DNA of 46,051 nucleotides from an uncultured Lachnospiraceae bacterium (GCA_910587935.1 CAJUNP010000025.1:1-46051), one strand, 5' to 3'. Counted from the first letter of the stretch, positions 16,981 to 26,705 are shown. Numbers and translations are program-made. Notes: a model not told the origin generated them from the letters alone.

Positions 16981-17093
16981 GATTTGTTCAATATGACCTT
17001 TGATTACATATTTTTACATTCCTTTGTATCTGTTTTGCATCAATTATATTATAAATTAAAGTTCATTTCTTTTAATATAGACGGTTTAGAAAT

Positions 17094-17132
17094 AAAAAAA
17101 GTTTTTGCATTCAGAACACTTGCAAAAACTTT
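17094..17132 (-). terminator. Terminator after the vanZ-like gene
   Basis: AAAGTTTTTGCA pairs with TGCAAAAACTTT around a 10-base loop. The minus transcript ends in TTTTTTTATTTC. The stem overlaps the stop codon of the vanZ-like gene. Confidence 0.75.
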
Positions 17133-17607
17133 AACCAAATAATTTCATATTCATTTTGTATACAAAAAAACCAATCAGCGCCCCCGCCGTATTCAGTAAA
17201 AGATCATCCACATCAAAAGCCCCGAATGCACTGAAAAGCTGAAACAATTCTATGGACAATGAAAAGAAAAAAGCATATCCCATAAGCATCAAGCCGCTCT
17301 TTGCCGTTCTCCAAATACGCGGCAATAAATAACCAAAGGGAAGAAAAACAACAACGTTTCCCACCAGATTTTCAAAGCTGTTCAGCTTATAGGAATAGCG
17401 GATATACATTTTAATCGTTTTAAACAAAGTAAAGTTGGCTGTGTCAAGCCCTTCCCAAATCACTCCTTTTTCCCATGTATCCATAATTTCCTTCAATTCA
17501 CAGTAAGGATACTTAAAAATCAGAAGCTTAATGACTACCAAAATATAAACCACAAACAGGAGTATCAAAAAAATCCGATGCCGGTCGCTTTCTCCTGCTT
17601 CATTCAT
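17131..17607 (-). CDS. VanZ-like membrane protein
   Basis: This is a 158-aa integral membrane protein of the VanZ family, with four predicted spans. The family core is clear: NLVGNVVVFLPFGYLLP, then SLSIELFQLFSAFGAFDVDDLLLNTAGALIG. VanZ in Tn1546 gives low-level teicoplanin resistance, but chromosomal relatives are widespread and mostly uncharacterised, so resistance should not be assumed. The ATG follows GGAGGTG and overlaps truA by 8 bp; a terminator ends the unit here. Confidence 0.88.
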   Translation of the reverse strand: MNEAGESDRHRIFLILLFVVYILVVIKLLIFKYPYCELKEIMDTWEKGVIWEGLDTANFTLFKTIKMYIRYSYKLNSFENLVGNVVVFLPFGYLLPRIWRTAKSGLMLMGYAFFFSLSIELFQLFSAFGAFDVDDLLLNTAGALIGFFVYKMNMKLFG

Positions 17608-18340
17608 AAAACACCTCCATAAGCGCGAGTCCTTTGGCAGGAACCAGCGGTCCCGCCTTTTGCCTGTCCTTTGCTGTCAGGATATTCCGAATCTCTTTCG
17701 CATCCAGTTCTCCTTTTCCCACACTTAACAGTGTGCCCATAATTATGCGAACCATGTGATATAAAAAACCGTTTCCGCGGAAAATAAATTGAATTTCATC
17801 GGAAACCGTTTCAATCCGTATTTCATCAATCCGCCTCACCGTAGATTTTTTTCCTTTTTTTGCGGAAGTAAAAGACTGAAAATCGTGCTCTCCGATTAAG
17901 AATTCCGCCGCTTTCTTCATAGCGCCGATATCCAAAGACTCCGGAACCTGATATACATATCTTCTGTCAAAGATATGCGGTCTGGGACTGTTTAATACCC
18001 GGTATCGGTAAATTTTACCGGTCTCATTATACCTGCTGTGAAAACGCGGCGAAACCTCCGTAAGTTCGATCACGCCAATGTCTTCGGGAAGGTAACGGTT
18101 AATCGTATCTCTTAATTCCTCCGGCGTCAAATCGGTATTCATTTTAAAATTGGCTGCCTGACCGTACGCATGTACGCCCGCATCCGTCCTGCCCGACGCC
18201 TGCACTTCCACAGGTTCTCCGGCAAGTTTTTCAAGAAGCCGCTCCAGCTTTCCCTGAATCGTATTTTCAGAGGTATCCTGCCGCTGCCAGCCCTGATATC
18301 TGGTTCCTTCATATTGAAGAATCATTTTAAAATTTTTCAA
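17600..18340 (-). CDS. truA: tRNA pseudouridine(38-40) synthase TruA
   Basis: This 246-aa enzyme is expected to isomerise uridines 38-40 in the tRNA anticodon arm. The catalytic Asp lies in GRTDAGVHA (about residues 51-59). The N-terminal QYEGTRYQGWQRQ and the C-terminal FLYHMVRIIMGTLL are typical. Length is normal. The start is probably TTG at 18340, preceded by GAGGG at 6 bp; TTGA overlaps the stop of the upstream permease gene. An ATG five codons later is the alternative. Confidence 0.95.
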   Translation of the reverse strand: MKNFKMILQYEGTRYQGWQRQDTSENTIQGKLERLLEKLAGEPVEVQASGRTDAGVHAYGQAANFKMNTDLTPEELRDTINRYLPEDIGVIELTEVSPRFHSRYNETGKIYRYRVLNSPRPHIFDRRYVYQVPESLDIGAMKKAAEFLIGEHDFQSFTSAKKGKKSTVRRIDEIRIETVSDEIQFIFRGNGFLYHMVRIIMGTLLSVGKGELDAKEIRNILTAKDRQKAGPLVPAKGLALMEVFYE

Positions 18341-19539
18341 AGTTTTCCCTCTTTTAAATCCGGTGTTTCTTCACCGGCAGGCCTGTGGGGCGTAATGCCG
18401 GTCATATCTTCATCCGTCAGTTTCCGGAAATTGTTCACTCCAAAGGCAAGAATCTTCAAACTGTTTACGGTTGTATCAAAAGCGCCTTCCTGATACATCG
18501 TGTAAAGGATAATTCCCAGCGGAACCGCCAGGATCATTCCCAGAACACTTCCGGCCTTAAACCCTATAAACAACAGAAACAGCGTGGGAAGAGGCGGCAC
18601 TCCGATAGAATCCCCCACTATTTTAGGCTGGATCAGCTGCCTTGCAAGCTGTCCCACGCCCCAGATAATCAACAGTCCCACCGCCATTTTATAATCCGAG
18701 CTTAATATTTTTACGACGGCCCAGGGAACAAGTACCGTTCCCGTTCCAAAAAACGGCAGAAAATCAAGAAAGGCTACTCCCAGCGCTATAAGAAGAGCAT
18801 AATCGATCTGCAGCAGGGCAAATCCCAATACCAGAAGCAGATACATCCACACCTCAATACGAAGCTGGGCCTTTAAGTAACCGCCGACGGCCCGGGACAG
18901 GCTCCGCTTAATCAGCAGATACCGCTGCTTCAATGATTTCGGCATATAACGTTCGACAAATCCCGATAAGGTATGTTTTTCGGCTACGAAAAAATATGCG
19001 GAAAGCAGCGTCATAATCATTCCGATCAACACGGTGGGAAGCTGTTTTGCGAAGTTACCCACTGCCGCAATGGTCGGCGTACCGATTCCGCCAACCACTT
19101 CTCCCACATAGCTGCTCAACGTATCCGTAACGCTTGAAATGGCATCCTGCACATTATCCGGCAGCCGGCTGTACAGCACTTCCAGATTCTCGCCGATCTT
19201 CTGAATCTCCACTTCGATATTGCTCCACATCTGAGGCAGCGCTTCCGCAAAGCCAATTGCCTCTTCAATCAGTTTCGCGCCGATCAGATAAATTCCCAAT
19301 ACTACCAGGGCTATTACCGCTATAATTACAAAAGCTGTACCGGCTTTTCTTCTTATTTTCAGCTTTTCCTCAAAGAACCGCACCATAGGGCTTGCAATCA
19401 ACGCAATCAAATAGCCGATCACAAAGGGCATAAAAAAGATAATAAGCTTCGGAAGCAGAAAAACCGCAAACAACAGAATCGCAGCCGCAATCGTAAGATT
19501 CAGCAAAACCTTCAGATATTTTTTAACCGATACTTTCAT
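18337..19539 (-). CDS. AI-2E/YtvI-type family permease
   Basis: This is a 400-aa membrane protein of the AI-2E transporter family (PF01594-type), with a cluster of N-terminal spans, a soluble central helical segment (about 90-150) and C-terminal spans including FLDFLPFFGTGTVLVPWA and a GVGQLARQLIQPKIVG signature. It is closest in feel to the sporulation-associated YtvI group of Firmicutes. The substrate is unknown. The start is ATG at 19539, preceded by GGAGGGGGAAC; a longer reading lacks a ribosome site. It overlaps engB by 17 bp, so it is likely read through from the proteostasis operon. Confidence 0.85.
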   Translation of the reverse strand: MKVSVKKYLKVLLNLTIAAAILLFAVFLLPKLIIFFMPFVIGYLIALIASPMVRFFEEKLKIRRKAGTAFVIIAVIALVVLGIYLIGAKLIEEAIGFAEALPQMWSNIEVEIQKIGENLEVLYSRLPDNVQDAISSVTDTLSSYVGEVVGGIGTPTIAAVGNFAKQLPTVLIGMIMTLLSAYFFVAEKHTLSGFVERYMPKSLKQRYLLIKRSLSRAVGGYLKAQLRIEVWMYLLLVLGFALLQIDYALLIALGVAFLDFLPFFGTGTVLVPWAVVKILSSDYKMAVGLLIIWGVGQLARQLIQPKIVGDSIGVPPLPTLFLLFIGFKAGSVLGMILAVPLGIILYTMYQEGAFDTTVNSLKILAFGVNNFRKLTDEDMTGITPHRPAGEETPDLKEGKL

Positions 19540-20134
19540 GTTCCCCCTCCTGTTCGAGCAGCGAATCAAGAATGTCATAAATTTCATCCCGCCCCTGTTT
19601 TGTCTGGGCGGAAAAAGGAATCAGAACCGTTCCCGGACGCACCTGGAGCGTTTCCCGGATCAGTCTGATCTGCTTCGCCGTCTGGCTGCGGTTAATTTTA
19701 TCGAGTTTTGTGGCGATCACAATGGGATGAAACCCATGGTTTACAATCCAGTCATACATATTTCGATCGTTGTCGGAAGGCTTATGCCGGATATCGATCA
19801 GTAAAAACACCGCGCGGAGTTTCCTTGACCGGTAGAGATAATTTTCGATCATTTTTCCCCACTGTGCCTTTACGGATTCATTGGCCCTGGCATAACCGTA
19901 CCCCGGCAGATCCACAAAATACAATTCGCCGTTTATATTATAAAAATTAATAGTCTGGGTTTTTCCGGGCTGCGAGGACGTCCTTGCCAGAGACTTCCTG
20001 TTCATTAACGCATTGATCAGAGATGACTTCCCCACGTTGCTTTTTCCTGCAAAAGCCACTTCCAGACGTTCGTTCTGGGGCAGCTTGCTTGTAATGCCGC
20101 ATACCGTTTCCAAATTTACGTTTTTAATTACCAT
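19523..20134 (-). CDS. engB: Ribosome biogenesis GTP-binding protein EngB (YsxC/YihA)
   Basis: This 203-aa GTPase is needed for large ribosomal subunit assembly in relatives. It carries G1 GKSNVGKSS, G3 DLPGYGYA and G4 TKLDK in the expected order. The ATG at 20134 follows AAGGAGA; the longer reading has no such signal. It overlaps the end of lon by 11 bp, the common clostridial/bacillar lon-engB arrangement. Confidence 0.95.
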   Translation of the reverse strand: MVIKNVNLETVCGITSKLPQNERLEVAFAGKSNVGKSSLINALMNRKSLARTSSQPGKTQTINFYNINGELYFVDLPGYGYARANESVKAQWGKMIENYLYRSRKLRAVFLLIDIRHKPSDNDRNMYDWIVNHGFHPIVIATKLDKINRSQTAKQIRLIRETLQVRPGTVLIPFSAQTKQGRDEIYDILDSLLEQEGEHESIG

Positions 20135-22499
20135 ACGATTCTCCTTGCATATCGCAAGCATGCTTAAGCACCTCTTCCATATTCTCCACGAATACGATTT
20201 CAAGGCCTCCCGTTATTTCTTTTGAAATTTCTTCCACATCTTTTCTGTTCTTTGCAGGCGCCAGGATCTTTTTAATTCCCGCCATCTTTGCGGCAAGTAT
20301 TTTTTCTTTAAGGCCGCCTACAGGCAGAACTCTTCCCCGCAGCGTAATTTCACCGGTCATGGCAAGATCCGCATGAACGGGAATTTTCGTAATGGCGGAA
20401 AACAGGGCCGTCGCCATCGTAATTCCGGCGGAAGGCCCGTCCTTTGGAACGGCTCCCTCGGGAATATGAATATGGAAATCATTCTCCTTATACGTTTCCG
20501 GTGCAATCTGATACTTCCCGCTGACGGAACGCACATAGCTCAAGCCGGCAAGAGCCGATTCTTTCATAACATCGCCCATTTGTCCTGTCAATTCAATCTC
20601 GCCTTTTCCCGGCATCTTGTTCACTTCGATCTGCAGGGTGTCGCCCCCCACGCTGGTCCATGCAAGTCCTCTTACAATTCCTGTCTCGTCCTTCTCGTTA
20701 GCCTTATCCTGTCTGTACTTTTCTTTACCGAGGTATTTTGTCAGGGTGCCCGCCGTAATTCGGATAGGCGTTCCGGCTTTCTCTTTCTGCTCCAGAAGCT
20801 GCCTTGCCGCTTTACGGCACAATTCACTGATCCTGCGTTCCAGTTCGCGCACTCCGGCTTCCCTTGTATAGTATTGAATCATATTTTTCAACGCGCCGTC
20901 GCTGACCGACAACTGGCTCTCCGTCAATCCGTTCTTCGACAATTGCTTTTTTACCAGATGTTCTCTTGCAATGTGGAATTTTTCATTGGCGGTATAGCTT
21001 GTAACCTCGATCATTTCCATGCGGTCCAGTAAAGGACGCGGAATTTCGGATGCGTTATTAGCCGTAGCGATAAAAAGCACCTCCGATAAATCAACGGGAA
21101 GTTCCACGTAATGATCCCTGAAATGAACGTTTTGCTCGGAGTCCAGCACCTCCAGCAGCGCGGCGGACGTATCTCCTTTATAATCGCTGCTTACTTTATC
21201 AATCTCATCGAGAAGCATCAGCGGATTTTTCACTCCCGCCTGCTTTAATCCGTTCACGATTCTTCCCGGCATTGCGCCCACATAGGTTTTCCTGTGTCCG
21301 CGGATCTCCGCTTCGTCGCGGACACCGCCCAGACAGATTCTCACATATTTTTTACCGAGAGCTTCCGCAACGCTGCGGGCAATGGATGTTTTTCCCGTAC
21401 CGGGAGGGCCCACCAGGCAAAGAATCGGACTTGCGCCTTTTTTTGTAAAGGAGCGGACCGCCAGAAATTCCAATACGCGTTCCTTTACTTGTTTCAGTCC
21501 GTAATGCTGTTCGTCTAAAATGCGTTCCGCATGCTTCAGGTCCGTATCGTCTTTTGACGCCTTATCCCAGGGAAGCTCCAGCAGAGTCTCTATGTATGCA
21601 CGTTCTACGGAACTTTCGGAGCTGCTTACATTCAGGCTTTTAAACCGGCTGATCTCTTTGGCGATCCTTTCTTTGATTTCTTTTCCCGCTTTTAATTTTT
21701 TCAGATCCTTTTCAAACTGATCCGCATCCGAAAAAGATTTGTCGTCACCCAATTCCTGTCTGATATAATTTAACTGCTCACGCAGAATATATTCTTTCTG
21801 ATTTTTCTCAATTCTGCCTTTAATCTGTGCTCCCAGCTGTACGCGGAGCTTTAATATTTCCAGTTCATTACCCAAAATCGTCGTCGTAATCCGAAAACGT
21901 TCTTCGATGGGTACGGCGTTTAAAACCTCCTGCCGTTTTTTATAGTCAACCGGAATATTCATAATAATCTCATCCAGAAGTTTTCCCAAAGGCATATCGC
22001 CCCGCACCAGTTCGCCCAGCGTTTTGCTTGCCTTGGCGTTAACCTTTCCGTACTCCGAACACAGCGCCTGTATTTCCCGTTTCATGGCTTCTTCCAAATT
22101 TTCTTCCGGCAGCTTTACCGGCTCCGGAATTTCTTCCACCTCAGCAAGAAGATAATCCGCCGTATCTTCCGCAAAGCGGATCAGGCCGGCTCTTGCCGTG
22201 CCTTCCACCAGAACGCGAATCAGTTTATCGGACACTTTGCTGATCTTTCTTATAAATGCCAGTGTGCCGACAGAATATAGATCCTCCCTGCCGGGTTCGT
22301 TTACTTCCGGTTCCTTCTGGGCAATCAGAAAAATTTTCTGGTCATCCATCATCGCCTGCTCCACCGCAAAAATCGATTTTGCCCGGCTTAAATCAAAATT
22401 AATAATCATATCCGGCATAACCGTAATATCCCGGAGCGCAATTGCCGGTACTTTTAATGCTTTTTCCTGTGTTTCCTGAAACTCTTTTGTTTCTTCCAT
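20124..22499 (-). CDS. lon: ATP-dependent protease Lon (LonA)
   Basis: This is a 791-aa LonA-type protease with an N-terminal LON substrate domain (about 15-205), coiled helices, an AAA+ module with GPPGTGKT and LMLLDEIDK, and a C-terminal Ser-Lys dyad protease domain (PKDGPSAGITMA for Ser, GGLKEKILAA for Lys). It degrades misfolded and regulatory proteins in the cytoplasm. The start ATG at 22499 follows GAGGTG; the extra 13 codons upstream lack a ribosome site. It lies 71 bp after clpX with a short hairpin between them. Confidence 0.96.
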   Translation of the reverse strand: MEETKEFQETQEKALKVPAIALRDITVMPDMIINFDLSRAKSIFAVEQAMMDDQKIFLIAQKEPEVNEPGREDLYSVGTLAFIRKISKVSDKLIRVLVEGTARAGLIRFAEDTADYLLAEVEEIPEPVKLPEENLEEAMKREIQALCSEYGKVNAKASKTLGELVRGDMPLGKLLDEIIMNIPVDYKKRQEVLNAVPIEERFRITTTILGNELEILKLRVQLGAQIKGRIEKNQKEYILREQLNYIRQELGDDKSFSDADQFEKDLKKLKAGKEIKERIAKEISRFKSLNVSSSESSVERAYIETLLELPWDKASKDDTDLKHAERILDEQHYGLKQVKERVLEFLAVRSFTKKGASPILCLVGPPGTGKTSIARSVAEALGKKYVRICLGGVRDEAEIRGHRKTYVGAMPGRIVNGLKQAGVKNPLMLLDEIDKVSSDYKGDTSAALLEVLDSEQNVHFRDHYVELPVDLSEVLFIATANNASEIPRPLLDRMEMIEVTSYTANEKFHIAREHLVKKQLSKNGLTESQLSVSDGALKNMIQYYTREAGVRELERRISELCRKAARQLLEQKEKAGTPIRITAGTLTKYLGKEKYRQDKANEKDETGIVRGLAWTSVGGDTLQIEVNKMPGKGEIELTGQMGDVMKESALAGLSYVRSVSGKYQIAPETYKENDFHIHIPEGAVPKDGPSAGITMATALFSAITKIPVHADLAMTGEITLRGRVLPVGGLKEKILAAKMAGIKKILAPAKNRKDVEEISKEITGGLEIVFVENMEEVLKHACDMQGESYGN

Positions 22500-22535
22500 A
22501 TTAATACTCACACCTCGCCACAATTCTTTTTCGCA

Positions 22536-22563
22536 CAAAACGCCGCCGAAACCCGGCGGCGTT
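22536..22563 (-). terminator. Hairpin between clpX and lon
   Basis: AACGCCGCC pairs with GGCGGCGTT around a small loop. The minus-strand transcript then reads TTTTGTG. With only four T residues it may act as an attenuator rather than a full stop, allowing some clpX-lon readthrough. Confidence 0.55.
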
Positions 22564-22570
22564 CCACTCG

Positions 22571-23830
22571 CTATTTTGCCTTTTTCAGCGGATACTCCCG
22601 GTGAATTGTCAACGGTTTGCTACTTCCTTCCACGGCGCCTCTTGTTATGATACATTCCGCAATGGTATCATCGGAAGGAATCTGGTACATCACATCCATC
22701 AGGACACTCTCCATGATGGAACGCAGTCCCCTTGCGCCGGTTTTTCTCTCCATGGCTTTCTTTGCAATAGCTTCAATAGCGTCTTCTTCAAATGTCAGCT
22801 CTACTTCGTCCAGTTCAAACAATTTTCTGTATTGCTTAATCAGGGCATTCTTAGGCTCTTTTAAAATACGGATCAGAGCGTCTTTATCCAGACCTTCCAG
22901 GGAAACGTTGATGGGAACACGGCCCACAAATTCCGGGATCAGTCCGAACTTTACGAGATCCTGCGGCGTTACATCCTTTAACAGATCGCTTAATTCCCTG
23001 ACATTCTTATCGGGTATCTCGGAATTAAAACCGATGCTTCTTCTGTCAAGCCGCTCCTCAACAATTTTTTCCAGGCCGTCGAAAGCGCCTCCGCATATAA
23101 ACAGGATATTAGAAGTGTCAACCTGTATCAATTCCTGATGGGGATGCTTTCTTCCTCCCTGCGGCGGCACGCTTGCAACCGTTCCTTCAATAATTTTAAG
23201 AAGCGCCTGCTGAACGCCTTCCCCCGAAACGTCGCGGGTAATGGAGACATTCTCGCTTTTTTTGGTTATCTTGTCAATTTCGTCAATATATATCATTCCA
23301 AACTGTGCGCGCTCTACGTCGTAGTCGGCGGCCTGTATTAATTTCAGAAGGATATTCTCCACGTCCTCGCCTACATAGCCGGCTTCCGTTAAAGTAGTCG
23401 CATCCGCAATGGCAAAAGGGACGTTGATAATCTTTGCCAGCGTCTGCGCCAGATAGGTTTTGCCGGAACCGGTCGGTCCCACCATGATAATATTACTTTT
23501 CTGCAGTTCCACATCATCCAGGCTTCTGTCCGCCGTTACGCGTTTGTAATGATTGTAAACGGATACCGCCAGTACTTTTTTGGCTTCCTCCTGCCCAATC
23601 ACATATTCATCCAGAAATTCCTTAATCTGGACCGGCTTTAAAAGATTGATCTCAAGTTTTTCTTCGCTCAGATCTTCCTCAAATCCTTCCTCCAGTATAT
23701 CTTCACAGATATCAATACATTCGTCACAGATGTAAACGCCTGCCGGTCCGGCGATCAGTTTCCTCACCTGATTCTGCGTTTTATTACAAAAAGAACATCT
23801 TATTTTGTCATCAGAACTCTTTCCTGCCAT
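22571..23830 (-). CDS. clpX: ClpX, ATPase subunit of ClpXP protease
   Basis: This is a 419-aa AAA+ unfoldase. The N-terminal zinc-binding domain has CSFCNK and CDECIDIC. Walker A is GPTGSGKT and Walker B is IYIDEIDK. The ClpP-docking loop IGF occurs in DRRSIGFNSE. It unfolds tagged substrates and feeds them to ClpP, whose gene is 30 bp upstream in the same transcript. The ATG follows GAGGCGGG. Length and domains are ordinary. Confidence 0.97.
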   Translation of the reverse strand: MAGKSSDDKIRCSFCNKTQNQVRKLIAGPAGVYICDECIDICEDILEEGFEEDLSEEKLEINLLKPVQIKEFLDEYVIGQEEAKKVLAVSVYNHYKRVTADRSLDDVELQKSNIIMVGPTGSGKTYLAQTLAKIINVPFAIADATTLTEAGYVGEDVENILLKLIQAADYDVERAQFGMIYIDEIDKITKKSENVSITRDVSGEGVQQALLKIIEGTVASVPPQGGRKHPHQELIQVDTSNILFICGGAFDGLEKIVEERLDRRSIGFNSEIPDKNVRELSDLLKDVTPQDLVKFGLIPEFVGRVPINVSLEGLDKDALIRILKEPKNALIKQYRKLFELDEVELTFEEDAIEAIAKKAMERKTGARGLRSIMESVLMDVMYQIPSDDTIAECIITRGAVEGSSKPLTIHREYPLKKAK

Positions 23831-23860
23831 TTCTGCACCCGCCTCATAATTTTATCTTAT

Positions 23861-24457
23861 TTACTGCGCGCTCTGCTGATGATTGGTAATCACCTTATCA
23901 ATCAAACCGTATGCTACCGCTTCTTCAGCTGATTTCCAGTTATCTCTCTCCGTATCCGCGGCAACCGTATCGTAATCCCTGCCGCAGTTTTCGGCAAGAA
24001 TTTTATTTAATTTTTCTTTCGTCTGCAAAATATGTTTCGCGGCAATCTCAATCTCCGTAGCCTGCCCCTGCGCTCCGCCCAAAGGCTGGTGAATCATGAT
24101 TTCCGCATTGGGAAGGGCCATTCTTTTTCCTTTCGTGCCGCCGGCTAATAAAAACGCGCCCATGCTGGCCGCCATGCCGATGCAGATCGTAGACACGTCG
24201 CACTTAATGTAACGCATAGTATCGTAAATTGCCATACCTGCCGTTACGCTTCCTCCGGGACTGTTAATGTAAAAATGAATATCCTTTCCGGGGTCTTCCG
24301 CCTCCAGGAAAAGCATCTGCGCTACAATCAGACTGGAAGTAACGTCATTCACTTCTTCACCCAAAAAAATAATACGGTCCTTTAACAGTCTGGAATAAAT
24401 ATCATAAGACCGTTCCCCTCTGCTTGTCTGTTCAATGACATAAGGCACTAAACTCAT
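23861..24457 (-). CDS. clpP: ClpP, proteolytic subunit of Clp protease
   Basis: This is a 198-aa serine protease forming the tetradecameric chamber used with ClpX. The active-site Ser is in GMAASMGAFLLAGG and the His in MIHQPLGGA; the catalytic Asp is probably in the following DTERDN region. The start ATG at 24457 is chosen because it follows AGGAGGAG; an upstream in-frame reading of six residues overlaps this site. Promoter position is unclear, but a terminator separates it from tig. Confidence 0.97.
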   Translation of the reverse strand: MSLVPYVIEQTSRGERSYDIYSRLLKDRIIFLGEEVNDVTSSLIVAQMLFLEAEDPGKDIHFYINSPGGSVTAGMAIYDTMRYIKCDVSTICIGMAASMGAFLLAGGTKGKRMALPNAEIMIHQPLGGAQGQATEIEIAAKHILQTKEKLNKILAENCGRDYDTVAADTERDNWKSAEEAVAYGLIDKVITNHQQSAQ

Positions 24458-24545
24458 TCTGACTCCTCCTATCAACTACTGTTAATCCATAAAATCCCTG
24501 ATATTTGTACTTATCTTATCCCACACAAGTACTATTTTCAAGCAG

Positions 24546-24583
24546 GAAAAGAGGATTTAAGAAAAACTTAATCCTCTTTTTAC
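24546..24583. terminator. Hairpin terminator between tig and clpP
   Basis: AAAAGAGGATT-TAAG pairs with CTTA-ATCCTCTTTT around a 5-base loop, with T-runs on both strands. On the minus strand it follows the tig stop by about 45 bp, implying that clpP-clpX have their own promoter in 24460-24545. Confidence 0.7.
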
Positions 24584-24626
24584 ATTTCTTTATTCATTTC
24601 CGCCAAAAGGGATGTTATTCTGTTTT

Positions 24627-25952
24627 TTATTCCTCATCTGCTTTTGCTTTTTTTGTGCTCTTAGTTTCTTTTGCATTCTCCGTAACAAATTCAACGGCCT
24701 TCGTTATCGCAAGATCCTGCATTAACTGCTTCTTCGCAGATTCGTTCTCCTCTAACATCTCTTTTACTTTATCAATTTCCATCTGGTAGACTTCCGCCAT
24801 TCTCTCGGTTTCTTTCTGATAATCTTCGTCGGAAGCCGTAATATTTTCAGCCGCAACGACCGCCTCTAAAACAAGTCTCGACTGAATTCTCTTTAACGCC
24901 TGCGGTTTTACCTGCTCAAGCATAGCCTGCGGATTCAGTCCGGTAAACTGCATGTACTGCTCCATGGACAATCCCTGCATCTGGATTCTCTGTGCAAACT
25001 CGTCTAACATCTGCCTTTGCTGCGTCTCAATCATTGCGTCGGGAATTTCCATCACGGAATCTTCAATGATCGCTCCGATCACGGCGTCTTCCTTCTCGTT
25101 TTTGGCATCTTTTTCCTTCTTTTCCTCCAGTTTTTTCTTTACGTCTTCCCGGTATTCGGAAAGCGTGTCAAATTCGGAAACCTCGCTTGCAAACTCGTCG
25201 TCCAGCGCCGGAAGCTCTTTCTCCTTAATCTCTTTTACGGTACATTTGAATATAGCGGCTTTCCCTTTTAACTCCTGTGCGTGATAATCTTCCGGGAAGG
25301 TCACGTCCACTTCTACTTCCTGACCGATCTGCGCACCGATCAGCTTCTCCTCGAATCCGGGAATAAAAGTGCCGGAACCGATTGTAAGAGGATAATTCTC
25401 TCCCTTACCGCCTTCAAACGCCACACCGTCTACAAAACCTTCAAAATCAATAACGGTTTCATCTCCGTCCTTTACCGGGCGGTCCTCAACGGTAATCGTT
25501 CTGGAATTCGCTTCTCTTTCCTTATTAATCTCGGCGTCAATCTCCTCTTCGGTAACGGACACATCAATCTTATCCACTTTCACGCCTTTATATTTACCAA
25601 GCTTAACTTCCGGCTTCAATGCAACTTCCGCCGTAAATACGAAAGGAGCGCCCGCCTCAATCGTTACCACCTCGATTTTGGGAGACGATACGATCTCTTC
25701 GCTGCACTCTTCCAGCGCCTTCTCATATGCGTCCGGAATCAGGGCATTAGCCGCATCCTCATAAAAAACTTCCTTACCATACATATTTTCAATCATCTTA
25801 CGGGGTACTTTTCCTTTACGGAATCCCGGTATGCTCATCTTGTTTTTATTTTTCTGATATGCGCCCTCGATCGCCTTCTCCAGTTCTTCCGCCGATACTT
25901 CAATGGTCAGTTTCGCCATATTTTTTTCCAGCTTTTCAACCTGTAAACTCAT
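24627..25952 (-). CDS. tig: Trigger factor, ribosome-associated chaperone
   Basis: This is a 441-aa chaperone with the classical three parts: an N-terminal ribosome-binding domain with the GFRKGKVPR signature (about residues 43-51), an FKBP-type peptidyl-prolyl isomerase domain (about 150-245, GDETVIDFEGFVDG), and a helical C-terminal substrate cradle. The tail is Lys/Glu-rich. The ATG follows AAGGAGGAAA. It heads the proteostasis block with clpP and clpX, a very conserved neighbourhood. Confidence 0.97.
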   Translation of the reverse strand: MSLQVEKLEKNMAKLTIEVSAEELEKAIEGAYQKNKNKMSIPGFRKGKVPRKMIENMYGKEVFYEDAANALIPDAYEKALEECSEEIVSSPKIEVVTIEAGAPFVFTAEVALKPEVKLGKYKGVKVDKIDVSVTEEEIDAEINKEREANSRTITVEDRPVKDGDETVIDFEGFVDGVAFEGGKGENYPLTIGSGTFIPGFEEKLIGAQIGQEVEVDVTFPEDYHAQELKGKAAIFKCTVKEIKEKELPALDDEFASEVSEFDTLSEYREDVKKKLEEKKEKDAKNEKEDAVIGAIIEDSVMEIPDAMIETQQRQMLDEFAQRIQMQGLSMEQYMQFTGLNPQAMLEQVKPQALKRIQSRLVLEAVVAAENITASDEDYQKETERMAEVYQMEIDKVKEMLEENESAKKQLMQDLAITKAVEFVTENAKETKSTKKAKADEE

Positions 25953-26060
25953 TTACGTTTCCTCCTTAAATAGGCTCTGTGATTCTTCTTTTTTCTGTTT
26001 TGCTCTTTATTTGATTCAGTCTCCGGTATTACATGGGGACATGGTCACAGTCATTTTACG

Positions 26061-26069
26061 ATTATAGCA
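26061..26069 (-). promoter_or_regulatory. Extended -10 promoter for tig
   Basis: On the minus strand the sequence TGCTATAAT gives a perfect -10 hexamer with the TGn extension, about 110 bp upstream of the tig start. The -35 is poor, as is usual with extended -10 promoters. Confidence 0.55.
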
Positions 26070-26165
26070 TATAAAGCCACAAAATACCAGTGTTTTTTTT
26101 ATGGAACATTGCATATATAATGAATTTTGTTAAACAGCTATTCATGAATATAACAGGAGGTCTTT

Positions 26166-26705
26166 ATGAAGCTTACTACCAGACAGATCGCCCAGACAGG
26201 AATTCTCCTGGCAATCTGCATTGTCAGTCAATTTTTCAAAAATGTTTCCGTGTATCTGACCGGCCCCATCGTCAACACGGCAATTATTATCGGCGTCCTG
26301 GCGGCGGGACTCTTCAGCGGCCTGGTCATCGCCCTGCTTGCTCCCGTAACGGCATACCTGATTGCCGCGTCGCCAATTATAAGCGCCATCCCCGCGGTAC
26401 TTCCTATGATTATGGCCGGCAACTGTATTCTTGCCGTATGCGTATGGTTTTTTACCGCAAAACTGAAATTTTCCGGGAATCTGCCGGCAGGCATGGCCGC
26501 CGGCTGTGTGCTGAAGACATGCTTTATGACGCTTTCCATTGTACAGGTTCTCTTTACCATTTATGGCGCGTCCCTGTCGGACAAACAGCTTGCCATGGGA
26601 AAAACCATGTTTTCGGTAACGCAGCTTATTACCGCCGCCGCAGGAAGTCTTCTGGCTTTTATTATATGGATTCCGTTAAAAAAATTTTTAAAAAAGGAAT
26701 CGTGA
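26166..26705 (+). CDS. ECF transporter S component-like membrane protein
   Basis: This is a 179-aa highly hydrophobic protein with five to six spans and an N-terminal basic segment (MKLTTRQIAQTGILLAI), which fits the substrate-binding S component of energy-coupling-factor vitamin transporters. The shared EcfAA'T module is not in this window. The vitamin cannot be told: no riboswitch was recognised upstream. The ATG at 26166 follows ACAGGAGGTC. It is one of the few plus-strand genes, divergent from tig. Confidence 0.75.
   Translation: MKLTTRQIAQTGILLAICIVSQFFKNVSVYLTGPIVNTAIIIGVLAAGLFSGLVIALLAPVTAYLIAASPIISAIPAVLPMIMAGNCILAVCVWFFTAKLKFSGNLPAGMAAGCVLKTCFMTLSIVQVLFTIYGASLSDKQLAMGKTMFSVTQLITAAAGSLLAFIIWIPLKKFLKKES

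Noticed and set aside
17131..17607. Glycopeptide resistance call for the VanZ-like gene
   Set aside because: There are no vanHAX or vanRS genes nearby; chromosomal VanZ homologues are common and do not by themselves indicate resistance.
20373..21032. 219-codon plus-strand ORF opposite lon
   Set aside because: It lies entirely within the Lon AAA+ and protease coding sequence; its length reflects codon composition, and no start signal or motif is present.
25281..25946. 221-codon plus-strand ORF opposite tig
   Set aside because: It is a shadow of trigger factor; the amino-acid content is unlike a real protein and there is no ribosome site.
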